Shown here: in pieces, positions 1 to 5,237 of the stretch | How the letters are laid out: each line of letters opens with the position of its first letter | Position numbering within the stretch: the first letter of the stretch is position 1 | NCBI GenBank assembly: GCA_031254555.1 | Contig: JAIRUF010000037.1 | Span: 1 to 7,353 of the forward strand | Source of the DNA: Oscillospiraceae bacterium | GTDB taxonomy: Bacteria; Bacillota; Clostridia; Oscillospirales; Acutalibacteraceae | DNA: 7,353 bases | Direction of reading: 5' to 3' | Program-made: the position numbers and the translations under genes | Notes under the pieces: model-generated | What the model was told of the DNA's origin: nothing | The model's database searches: none | What the model saw: only the letters and a program-made list of their open reading frames with translations

Positions 1-1205
1 TTAAGCTTTGCATATCTCTCTATATCTATCGGTATAAGGTTCATTGGGCAGGCTTGATAGCAACGGCCGCAGCGGATGCAGTCACGCTCTTTCTTTATTT
101 TTATATTGTTCTCAGAAAAGGCGAGAACAGCGTTGTTGCCCTTTAAAATCGGAACGTTTATATCAGGTATTGACAGGCCCATCATAGGACCGCCGCTTAT
201 GACCTTATAGGGAGATTCTTTGAATCCGCCGCAGAACTCAATTATCTTGCTGATCTCTGTCCCGACAGGGACTCTGATGTTTTTCGGGTTGGCTATTGCA
301 GACCCGTCAACTGTTAAAGAACGGCTGACAAAAGGCTTTCCGGATTTTAAATACCTTGAAATAAACGCGACACTCGCCACGTTCATAACTACGCAACCCA
401 CGTCAGACGGCAGCTTGCCAGGAGGAACCCGCTTGCCGGTGACGGACTGAATCATAACCTTTTCAGCGCCCTGAGGATAGCGGGATTTAAGCGCCATTAT
501 GCTTACGCCATCGCCAAGGCTGGAATTCCTGTCTGCAATGGACTGCAACGCCTTAAAAGCATCCGGCTTATTGTCCTCAATGGCAATTATAATTTTAGAA
601 AATCCGAGCAGTTCCTTCAGAGTATGTATACCGGAAAGGATATCCCATGAATTGTCGATACACTCGCGGTGGTCAACGGTAATAAACGGCTCGCATTCGG
701 CGGCGTTTATGATAAGGGTATCAACCGCCTCGGGAGCAAAGCTAAGTTTTACGTGCGTCGGGAATCCCGCTCCGCCAAGTCCCACAAGACCGGAGGCCCG
801 CACAGCCTTTAACAAATCGTCCCGATTTTCAACTTTCGGCGCCTTTAAATCTTTGGATAGACGCATTTCACCGTCAGATTCAATTGTAACGGACATAACC
901 GTTAAGCCGTCCCCTATTTTGACAGGGCCAACAGCTTTAACTGTTCCGGATATGGATGCATGTATCGGGGCGCTTATGAATTTGTCCGTATCTCCGACCA
1001 GCTGGCCTATATCTACAGTGTCCCCAACCTTGACAACAGGAGTGCACGGTGCTCCTATATGTTGCTGCATGGGAAGAATAACACGCCCCACATCGGGCAT
1101 GCGAACTACTTCCATGGCGGCTGTGTTCTTATGATGAGCGACAACGGCTCCACCGTGGCTTTTAGCCGTCGGCTTAAGTACACCTTGTAACTTTTCGCCT
1201 AACAT
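1..1205 (-). CDS. rnfC: RnfC, ion-translocating ferredoxin:NAD+ oxidoreductase subunit C (3' end beyond window)
   Basis: RnfC is the peripheral NADH/FMN/Fe-S subunit of the membrane Rnf complex, which couples electron flow between ferredoxin and NAD+ to ion transport. The frame is open from the ATG at 1205 to the left edge, giving 401 residues of a family usually around 440. Visible motifs are an N-terminal barrel-sandwich region (HGGAVVAHHKNTA, residues 17-29), the glycine-rich nucleotide loop VGLGGAGFP (141-149), the NuoF-like FMN motif ECEP (170-173), and a ferredoxin cluster with Cys 376, 379, 382 and 386 (CIRCGRCYQACP). The second CxxCxxCxxxCP cluster expected about 40 residues later would lie beyond the edge. 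The start is supported by a GAGGAG ribosome site about 8 bases upstream. It is the fourth gene seen in the operon and is separated from the Gx transporter gene by 100 bases, so it may also have its own control. The remaining rnf genes probably follow outside the window. Confidence 0.95.
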   Translation of the reverse strand, partial: MLGEKLQGVLKPTAKSHGGAVVAHHKNTAAMEVVRMPDVGRVILPMQQHIGAPCTPVVKVGDTVDIGQLVGDTDKFISAPIHASISGTVKAVGPVKIGDGLTVMSVTIESDGEMRLSKDLKAPKVENRDDLLKAVRASGLVGLGGAGFPTHVKLSFAPEAVDTLIINAAECEPFITVDHRECIDNSWDILSGIHTLKELLGFSKIIIAIEDNKPDAFKALQSIADRNSSLGDGVSIMALKSRYPQGAEKVMIQSVTGKRVPPGKLPSDVGCVVMNVASVAFISRYLKSGKPFVSRSLTVDGSAIANPKNIRVPVGTEISKIIEFCGGFKESPYKVISGGPMMGLSIPDINVPILKGNNAVLAFSENNIKIKKERDCIRCGRCYQACPMNLIPIDIERYAKL

Positions 1206-1254
1206 TTATTCAACTCCTCATAACTTGTCGTTTAATCGACTAATATAATTAAAT

Positions 1255-1283
1255 CAGTAATTTTTACTGTAAAAAAATTACTG
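1255..1283. promoter_or_regulatory. Inverted repeat upstream of rnfC, possible operator
   Basis: The arms CAGTAATTTTT (1255-1265) and AAAAATTACTG (1273-1283) are perfect 11-base inverted repeats around a 7-base spacer. A second perfect palindrome, TTTTTAC-T-GTAAAAA (1261-1275), is nested inside, so the TTACTG/CAGTAA element occurs three times. The site is 50-78 bases upstream of the rnfC ATG. It has no GC-rich stem or trailing T run, so an operator or a leader RNA structure is more likely than a terminator. The binding factor is unknown. It does not match the Rex consensus. Confidence 0.4.
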
Positions 1284-1305
1284 TATTTAATGAAACAATA
1301 GAGAA

Positions 1306-1848
1306 CTACATTTTAAAAAAACTACTTTGTCTCTGTAGGGCAGGCATAATTATTTTTAACATAGAACCGGTTAGGCATCCTGTTATCAGCGCATATATCA
1401 GCAAAAAAGGCGCATAGCTTACAAACAGGGACGTGCCTGAAATTATTGCGGCAACTATTAGCTGGCCTAAGTTGTGGGCGGCGGCAGATAAGACGGCAAT
1501 GCCGATAATCCCAAAGGTTTTGCGCTTGGATTTTAAAAGCAGAGACATGACAGCGGTACTTAAAACGCCGCCGGCAAAACTCATAAAGAATGCGGCACTG
1601 CCGCGTGTAGCCCCAGCAAAAACAGCTTTAATAACAGTTATGTACAAAGCGGGCATAAACCCCATTGTCGAGGCTGTGAACATGGTGACGATATTTGAAA
1701 ATCCAAGCTTTGCTCCAGGAGGAAGTCCAGGTACGGGAGGTATAAAATTCTCTAATAATGAAAGCACTATAGCCTGGGCCCCAAGGATTCCTAAAAGGGC
1801 AATAAATCTGGTTCTTGCGTTGATATTTATATTTGATTTACTCTTCAT
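1306..1848 (-). CDS. Gx transporter family / Hpre_diP_synt_I membrane protein
   Basis: This 180-residue, very hydrophobic protein belongs to the family historically labelled heptaprenyl diphosphate synthase component I (PF07456), now often called Gx transporter; the enzyme name is probably misleading. It shows the family motif PGLPPGAKLGFSN (residues 40-52) and AHNLGQL (124-130), with about five or six hydrophobic segments (roughly 14-34, 52-78, 84-106, 112-136 and 141-166), resembling a small integral-membrane S-component-like fold. The ATG at 1848 has an AGGGAAG ribosome site about 8 bases upstream. It lies 13 bases after the NusG domain II gene, so the two are probably co-transcribed. Members of this family recur beside ApbE and NusG domain II genes in redox loci. 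From memory, the EetB protein of Listeria-type extracellular electron transfer loci is of this kind. A role in moving a quinone- or flavin-related compound or electrons across the membrane is inference. Confidence 0.85.
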   Translation of the reverse strand: MKSKSNININARTRFIALLGILGAQAIVLSLLENFIPPVPGLPPGAKLGFSNIVTMFTASTMGFMPALYITVIKAVFAGATRGSAAFFMSFAGGVLSTAVMSLLLKSKRKTFGIIGIAVLSAAAHNLGQLIVAAIISGTSLFVSYAPFLLIYALITGCLTGSMLKIIMPALQRQSSFFKM

Positions 1849-1861
1849 GGTGTCAACTTCC

Positions 1862-2251
1862 CTAATACGCTACAGCGTCAGGCACAGAGCCGCTTGGTTT
1901 CCCCTCAACAACAACAAAGGTTTTAGACGGCAGGCAAGCGGAGACGTCTCCCGCTTTTTGCAGCCAGCCGGAATTTATGCACAGCTTATCATTACAGCCA
2001 GCATGAATATAGCGTATCTTATTTTTATCAACAAGCAAAACAGCATCAGGGGACGTGTGAAGATCCACTTTGTATGACTGTTGCACCCCTTCTAATTCTA
2101 TGCGCCTGACTTCTTGTCCATTCTTATAAATCACCGCGGTCAAAGCGGTATCCTGCGGAAAGATACGGGGTGCAAACAAAGCAAAGCATATGAGTATAAG
2201 AAGAGTTATTAAAACAATGTCGGCCTTTTTAAAAAATACATATTTCTCCAT
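1862..2251 (-). CDS. NusG domain II-containing membrane-anchored protein
   Basis: This 129-residue protein has one N-terminal membrane segment (about residues 11-29), followed by a beta-rich domain that would lie outside the cytoplasm. The domain carries the NusG_II (PF07009) signature: Cys 86 and Cys 91 in GCNDKLC, then SGWLQKAGD and Cys 106 in ACLPSK. The three cysteines could form a disulfide or bind a cofactor, but this is not known. Despite the family name it has no transcription-factor NGN or KOW architecture. It starts at the ATG at 2251, only 8 bases after the apbE stop. The ribosome site is weak (GGTGA overlapping the apbE stop), which suggests translational coupling. From memory, EetA of Listeria-type electron-transfer loci is in the same family, so a redox role next to ApbE and RnfC is plausible but unproven. 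Confidence 0.85.
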   Translation of the reverse strand: MEKYVFFKKADIVLITLLILICFALFAPRIFPQDTALTAVIYKNGQEVRRIELEGVQQSYKVDLHTSPDAVLLVDKNKIRYIHAGCNDKLCINSGWLQKAGDVSACLPSKTFVVVEGKPSGSVPDAVAY

Positions 2252-2259
2252 GGTTTATA

Positions 2260-3285
2260 TCACCGGGTCAGTTTAAAATCGTCATTGTTTATAGAGAGTA
2301 AATCAACAATGCCGTCAGTGGCATATACGTTAAAGTCTTTGTCAATAAAAACTGCCTGTGCGCTGTATTTCTCAAGCAGGGGAAGGCTTTTTTCGTACCC
2401 CAGAATAAAACAAGCTGTCGACAGAGCGTCACTTAACAATCCGGAATCGCATATGACCGTAGCGCTTATGATATCGCTGTCCGCCGGGTAGCCTGTTTTT
2501 GGATCCAATATGTGGTGATATGTCTTACCGTCTTTTTCTAAAAATCGCTCGTAGTCTCCGGATGTTGAGATGCAAGTTTCCTTCAAGGGAATTGTAATCA
2601 CGTACGAATCGCCCCTTGGGTGCTTTATACCGACTGTCCAACTGTCAGCTTTAGGGTTTTCGCCATACAGAAGTATACTTCCGCCGACAGATATTACAGC
2701 GCCCTCAACCGAAGATTTTTTTAGCAAATCCCGTATAATGTCACAGGCAATTCCCTTGCCTACAGCTCCAAGGTCAAGGCTCTGGCCATCTGCGATCTCA
2801 ACTTGCGTTTCGGATAACCGGATAGAGCGGTAATCAATTGTTTTGACGGCGGCATTTATGTCTTCCTGCGAGGGAAGGTCAGCATTGTCTCCGCCAATAC
2901 CCCAAAGGTCTGTAAGCTTACCTACGGTTATGTCAAAAACACCTCCGCAGTTGCCTGATATATCTGTTGATAAACGTATCCACGAAAGCGTTCGGGAGTC
3001 AACTTTAACCAGTGATCCGGAAAATGCGTTTATGCGTGCAACATCAGAACTATTTATCCTCCAAGACAAATAGTTCATCTCAAGATCATTTATTTGATTT
3101 ATTATGTTATTTGAAACTTCATTGGCGTCATTGCCGTAAATCAACTGTGTTATAACCGTACCCATTGCAAGGTCCGTTTTACTGACAGGTTCGTTTTTGC
3201 CGCAGCCCGTTAAGACTGACAATAGGAGAATGAAGGTGCCAAGGAATATTAATTTAATTAAAGATATTCCTTTAAATAAAGACAA
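2260..3285 (-). CDS. apbE: ApbE lipoprotein, FAD:protein FMN transferase
   Basis: ApbE transfers FMN from FAD to a Thr/Ser of target proteins outside the cytoplasm; RnfG and RnfD are the standard targets. The N-terminus is a lipoprotein signal peptide ending in the lipobox LTGC (Cys 28), so the enzyme should be tethered to the outer face of the membrane. Family motifs in order are MGT (41-43), GVFDITVG (about 115-122), LDLGAVGKG (170-178), SVGGSI, HHILDPKTGYP (257-267) and SDALSTA (285-291). All are typical and the length of 341 residues is normal. I chose the TTG at 3285 because a GGGAG ribosome site lies 9 bases before it, and the resulting N-terminus (MSLFKGISLIK) is a good signal peptide. 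The GTG at 3306 would add seven residues but has no ribosome site. It is the first gene of the operon. Confidence 0.95.
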   Translation of the reverse strand: MSLFKGISLIKLIFLGTFILLLSVLTGCGKNEPVSKTDLAMGTVITQLIYGNDANEVSNNIINQINDLEMNYLSWRINSSDVARINAFSGSLVKVDSRTLSWIRLSTDISGNCGGVFDITVGKLTDLWGIGGDNADLPSQEDINAAVKTIDYRSIRLSETQVEIADGQSLDLGAVGKGIACDIIRDLLKKSSVEGAVISVGGSILLYGENPKADSWTVGIKHPRGDSYVITIPLKETCISTSGDYERFLEKDGKTYHHILDPKTGYPADSDIISATVICDSGLLSDALSTACFILGYEKSLPLLEKYSAQAVFIDKDFNVYATDGIVDLLSINNDDFKLTR

Positions 3286-3294
3286 AAAAGACAA

Positions 3295-3299
3295 CTCCC
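3295..3299 (-). promoter_or_regulatory. Ribosome binding site selecting the TTG start of apbE
   Basis: GGGAG on the minus strand ends 9 bases before the TTG at 3285. No purine-rich site precedes the alternative GTG at 3306, and this motif would fall inside the coding sequence if that GTG were used. Confidence 0.6.
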
Positions 3300-3316
3300 A
3301 AACCACTAAAAATAAC

Positions 3317-3339
3317 TAAGTTATATAATATATAACTTA
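3317..3339. promoter_or_regulatory. 23-base perfect palindrome upstream of apbE, candidate operator
   Basis: The arms TAAGTTATATA and TATATAACTTA are perfect 11-base inverted repeats around a single central A (3328). The palindrome lies 31-54 bases upstream of the chosen apbE start, in the expected promoter or leader of the apbE-NusGII-Gx-rnfC operon. It has no GC content suitable for a terminator. Its symmetry suggests binding by a dimeric regulator. Alternatively it may simply contain -10-like AT-rich sequence. Confidence 0.45.
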
Positions 3340-3367
3340 ACCCGATATATTCTATATGTACATGAAT

Positions 3368-3396
3368 ATATTACATTATATTTCTACGCTTTTCAA
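3368..3396 (-). promoter_or_regulatory. Candidate sigma-A promoter of the apbE operon
   Basis: On the minus strand, TTGAAA (3396-3391) is followed after 17 bases by TAATAT (3373-3368), giving 5/6 and 4/6 matches to the consensus. Transcription would begin near 3361 and place the palindrome at 3317-3339 in the leader. AT-rich DNA yields such matches easily, so this is tentative. Confidence 0.3.
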
Positions 3397-3464
3397 TGTT
3401 TTTTGATTTTTTTCTATATGTTATCAATTATAGATTTATTTACCAACATTAAAAAATAAATGCA

Positions 3465-3496
3465 AAGAAGCCCGCAGAATATTCTGCGAACTTCTT
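3465..3496 (-). terminator. Terminator of the small Cys-rich gene
   Basis: The minus-strand RNA can form a long hairpin: AAGAAG/CTTCTT outer stem, two U-G wobble pairs, then the inner stem CGCAGAAT/ATTCTGCG, followed by a T-rich tract (TGCATTTATTTTTT). On the plus strand the two wobble positions become C-A mismatches, so the hairpin is directional and fits the small minus-strand gene ending 13 bases upstream. Confidence 0.7.
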
Positions 3497-3509
3497 ATTT
3501 TCAGATCTG

Positions 3510-3614
3510 TTAGCAGTTGTTGCATCCGCCGAAGCTGCCAAATCCATTGTCTCCACAACAGAAGAGAATGAGAATTAAGATAATTAACCAGCTGTTATTG
3601 TTGCCACATCCCAT
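3510..3614 (-). CDS. 34-residue Cys/Gly/Asn-rich hydrophobic small protein
   Basis: This is a very short gene, ATG at 3614 and TAA at 3510. The protein starts MGCGNNNSW, continues with a hydrophobic core (LIILILILF, residues 10-18), then CCGDNGFGSFGGCNNC to the end. It has five cysteines besides Cys 3 and many Gly and Asn residues. The ribosome site AAAGGAGGAG is strong, with a spacing of about 8 bases. A directional terminator follows and a sigma-K-like promoter precedes it, so it appears to be a stand-alone transcript. The composition resembles tiny sporulation-associated proteins of the YjcZ type and the small 'high-cysteine' proteins annotated in clostridia. That resemblance is by composition only, and no function is known to me. 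A membrane-inserted or spore-coat peptide is a reasonable guess. Confidence 0.75.
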   Translation of the reverse strand: MGCGNNNSWLIILILILFCCGDNGFGSFGGCNNC

Positions 3615-3697
3615 TTATCTAAGCTCCTCCTTTCATAAGGCTAACCTCAAGTTTTTAAGTACAAAATTAAGCAGAGGTTAAACCCTAGTCTCATGAA

Positions 3698-3725
3698 TAT
3701 AATATGGAGCTTTAGTGATTTGTGT
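3698..3725 (-). promoter_or_regulatory. Sigma-K-like promoter of the small Cys-rich gene
   Basis: The minus strand has AC (3725-3724), 17 bases, then CATATTATA (3706-3698), matching the sigma-K pattern AC-N17-CATAnnnTA known from Bacillus. A sigma-A reading would need TTGTAA with a 20-base spacer and is poor. Transcription would start near 3690, about 75 bases before the ATG. Confidence 0.4.
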
Positions 3726-3855
3726 TACAATATAAAAATCATAAAATCACCTAAGTTTGTATGGCCATAAATAATATTAATAGTATAAAAGCATTTAAAA
3801 GATTTACAGGGATTATAAAATTTGTCCGGTAGATAAAAGGTGTTAAAAATTAAAG
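3726..3855. other. Non-coding AT-rich stretch, possible small RNA region
   Basis: The interval from 3615 to 3968 has no convincing protein gene apart from the promoter and terminator elements listed separately. This central part is AT-rich. It contains only a 23-codon plus-strand frame (3761-3832) without a ribosome site, and a 7-base inverted repeat (3715-3721 with 3744-3750). It ends at a strong hairpin terminator that no annotated gene accounts for. Confidence 0.4.
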
Positions 3856-3887
3856 AAGACTGATCTTTTCTAAAGATCAGTCTTTTT
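3856..3887. terminator. Strong hairpin terminator without an obvious gene
   Basis: AAGACTGATCTTT (3856-3868), loop TCT, AAAGATCAGTCTT (3872-3884) form a perfect 13-base-pair stem, followed on the plus strand by more T (a five-T run at 3883-3887). On the minus strand it is followed by CTTTAATTTTT, so it may work in both directions. It may insulate the divergent gene blocks or end a short untranslated RNA. Confidence 0.7.
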
Positions 3888-3897
3888 GGTCTAGACA

Positions 3898-3926
3898 GAA
3901 TATGAAAATACTTGGGTACATATAAT
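3898..3926 (+). promoter_or_regulatory. Sigma-E-like promoter of the 59-residue gene
   Basis: GAATATG (3898-3904), 14 bases, CATATAAT (3919-3926). The Bacillus sigma-E consensus KMATATT-N14-CATACAMT is met at 6/7 and 7/8 positions with the exact spacing. The -10 also contains TATAAT, but no sigma-A -35 is present at 17 bases (GAATAT). Transcription would start near 3933, about 35 bases before the ATG. Confidence 0.5.
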
Positions 3927-3968
3927 AAACCTGAATATAATAGGACCACAAATAAAAGGAGAAATAAT

Positions 3969-4148
3969 ATGAAAACGTACGGAGAAAAAAAGAAATATGA
4001 ATATGACTGTGAAATTGATTCAGAATTTGAACCCGACATATTAAATGAATCATATGACAATAATGTAAAAAGCTCTGAAAAAACGAGTAAAAAATCAAAA
4101 ACAAGAGATAATTTTAAAAATCAAGAAAGTTTGCAGACTGAAAAATAG
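3969..4148 (+). CDS. 59-residue highly charged hypothetical protein
   Basis: The start at ATG 3969 is chosen because AAAGGAG (3955-3961) sits 7 bases upstream; an upstream TTG at 3912 has no ribosome site. The protein begins MKTYGEKKKYEYDCEIDSEF and is almost entirely hydrophilic, with an acidic first half and a Lys/Ser/Glu/Asn-rich second half. It has one cysteine and no membrane segment or signal peptide, so it is probably soluble and disordered. I do not recognise a family. The promoter in front resembles sigma-E, which would place it in the mother cell during sporulation. The stop codon is one base before the CtsR operator region, and no terminator separates it from ctsR, so transcripts could read into the heat-shock operon. 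Confidence 0.6.
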   Translation: MKTYGEKKKYEYDCEIDSEFEPDILNESYDNNVKSSEKTSKKSKTRDNFKNQESLQTEK

Positions 4149-4149
4149 T

Positions 4150-4173
4150 TTTGACCTTTTTTGATGTTTGACC
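4150..4173. promoter_or_regulatory. Upstream CtsR operator, three half-sites
   Basis: On the plus strand: TTTGACC (4150-4156), TTT, TTTGATG (4160-4166), TTTGACC (4167-4173). This is the reverse orientation of the CtsR heptamer repeat RGTCAAA-NAN-RGTCAAA. The first two halves have the correct 3-base spacing, one of them with two mismatches. The third half is directly adjacent and overlaps the promoter -35. Confidence 0.65.
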
Positions 4174-4196
4174 GTTTGTTTATGTGAATCTATAAT
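4168..4196 (+). promoter_or_regulatory. Sigma-A promoter of ctsR-mcsA-mcsB-clpC
   Basis: TTGACC (4168-4173), a 17-base spacer, and TATAAT (4191-4196) give 5/6 and 6/6 matches with ideal spacing. Transcription should start near 4203. The -35 lies inside a CtsR half-site and a second operator begins just after the start point, so bound CtsR would block the polymerase. Confidence 0.8.
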
Positions 4197-4205
4197 AACA
4201 TATAA

Positions 4206-4222
4206 GATCAAAGAAAGTCAAA
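4206..4222. promoter_or_regulatory. CtsR operator downstream of the promoter
   Basis: GATCAAA-GAA-AGTCAAA (4206-4222) matches the CtsR box RGTCAAANANRGTCAAA at every specified base but one. It lies immediately downstream of the predicted transcription start of the ctsR operon, in opposite orientation to the upstream half-sites. Confidence 0.8.
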
Positions 4223-4257
4223 GATAAATTTTGATATGTTTTTAAGGAAGTGGCAAG

Positions 4258-4707
4258 ATGAACCTTAGCAATATGATAGCTAATATTATACTTGACATGC
4301 TAAATGACAGCGGTCAAACAGACATACAAAGGAACGAGCTTGCTGAACGGCTTGGCTGTGTTCCAAGCCAAATAAATTATGTTATATCCTCAAGGTTTAC
4401 ACCCGAACACGGATATATAGTTGAAAGCCGACGTGGCGGCGGCGGATATATCAGGATAACAAGAGCACAAAATGACAGCAGCTCTATACTTATGCATGTG
4501 GTCAACAATATCGGAAACGAAATCGATGACAGAACTTGCAGGGCCCATATTCACAATCTGACTTATCAAAACATACTGCACGCTCAAGCCGCAAAGTTTA
4601 TTTTAGCGGCTGTTAGTGAAAACAGCTTAAAACAAGTTGAGCCTGAAAAAAAAGATATTGTAAGGGCCTCAATATTTAAACAGATGATTTTAGCTGCGTC
4701 TATATAA
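4258..4707 (+). CDS. ctsR: CtsR, class III stress gene repressor
   Basis: CtsR is the dimeric winged-helix repressor of clp and heat-shock genes in Gram-positive bacteria. It detaches at high temperature and is inactivated by McsA/McsB. The protein is 149 residues, normal for the family. The helix-turn-helix spans about residues 24-45 (RNELAERLGCVPSQINYVIS), followed by the conserved wing with the heat-sensing glycine loop RRGGGGYIRI (58-67). The loop arginine that McsB phosphorylates in Geobacillus CtsR has its counterpart here. The C-terminal helical domain follows (about 75-149). The ATG has an AAGGAAGTGG ribosome site. Two operators flank its own promoter, so it regulates itself. Its TAA overlaps the ribosome site of mcsA. 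Confidence 0.97.
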   Translation: MNLSNMIANIILDMLNDSGQTDIQRNELAERLGCVPSQINYVISSRFTPEHGYIVESRRGGGGYIRITRAQNDSSSILMHVVNNIGNEIDDRTCRAHIHNLTYQNILHAQAAKFILAAVSENSLKQVEPEKKDIVRASIFKQMILAASI

Positions 4708-4721
4708 GGAGGGGAAATATT

Positions 4722-5237
4722 ATGGTATGTCAAAACTGCGGCAAAAAAGAAGCTACAACTCATATAAAAAGAGTTGTAAACGGGAATGAGACCAAACTGA
4801 ATCTTTGCGCGGACTGTGCTGAAAGCATGGGATACGGAGATTTATTTTCAGGATTTGGATTCAATATGTCAAATATATTTTCAAACTTTTTTTATGATAT
4901 TCCGTTAGCGGTTTTACCCATCTCAAAAACGGTTGTGTGTGAAAAGTGTAAGAGCACATTTGACGAAATAATAAAAAGCGGAATGATGGGCTGCCCAGAG
5001 TGTTACGATGTTTTCAGTGACAGACTCATACCATCTATCCAGAGGATACACGGCAAGGCGGTGTATGCCGGCAAATCCGCGGTGTCAGTTAATACAGACG
5101 ATTCTAAGACAAATATAGATAAAATAGAATCACTGAAAAAAGAACTTGAAGACGCTGTGCAAGAGCAAAACTTTGAAAGAGCGGCCACTCTTCGTGACGA
5201 GATAAAGTTGTTGGAAGGGGAGGCGGCAAACTTATGA
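4722..5237 (+). CDS. mcsA: McsA, zinc-binding activator of the McsB arginine kinase
   Basis: McsA binds McsB, stimulates it and helps inactivate CtsR. The 171-residue protein has all four CxxC pairs: Cys 3/6, 29/32, 73/76 and 91/94 (GCPECYDVF), so both zinc sites look intact. A UVR domain forms the C-terminus (about 133-165, KIESLKKELEDAVQEQNFER followed by AATLRDEI), a helical hairpin used for contacts with Clp ATPases. The start at ATG 4722 has a strong AAGGAGGGG ribosome site that overlaps the ctsR stop. Its own stop overlaps the mcsB start as ATGA, which implies translational coupling and balanced synthesis of the two partners. That all McsA motifs are intact is notable given the altered McsB. 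Confidence 0.95.
   Translation: MVCQNCGKKEATTHIKRVVNGNETKLNLCADCAESMGYGDLFSGFGFNMSNIFSNFFYDIPLAVLPISKTVVCEKCKSTFDEIIKSGMMGCPECYDVFSDRLIPSIQRIHGKAVYAGKSAVSVNTDDSKTNIDKIESLKKELEDAVQEQNFERAATLRDEIKLLEGEAANL

Noticed and set aside
499..1134. 211-codon open frame on the plus strand
   Set aside because: It is antisense to rnfC, whose motifs (GGAGFP, ECEP, Cys cluster) prove the minus strand is coding. The plus-strand frame has no recognisable domain.
1433..2077. 214-codon open frame on the plus strand
   Set aside because: It lies antisense across two real minus-strand genes (Gx transporter and NusG domain II) and shows no family features.
3761..3832. 23-codon plus-strand frame encoding a basic peptide (MAINNINSIKAF...) ahead of the orphan terminator
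   Set aside because: There is no ribosome site upstream and only a weak promoter candidate. A frame this short is expected by chance in AT-rich DNA.
3725..4060. 111-codon minus-strand frame with a hydrophobic, Tyr/Phe-rich product
   Set aside because: It runs through the hairpin terminator at 3856-3887 and is the antisense of the 59-residue gene, which has a ribosome site and promoter. The hydrophobicity is the expected mirror of a Lys/Glu-rich coding strand.
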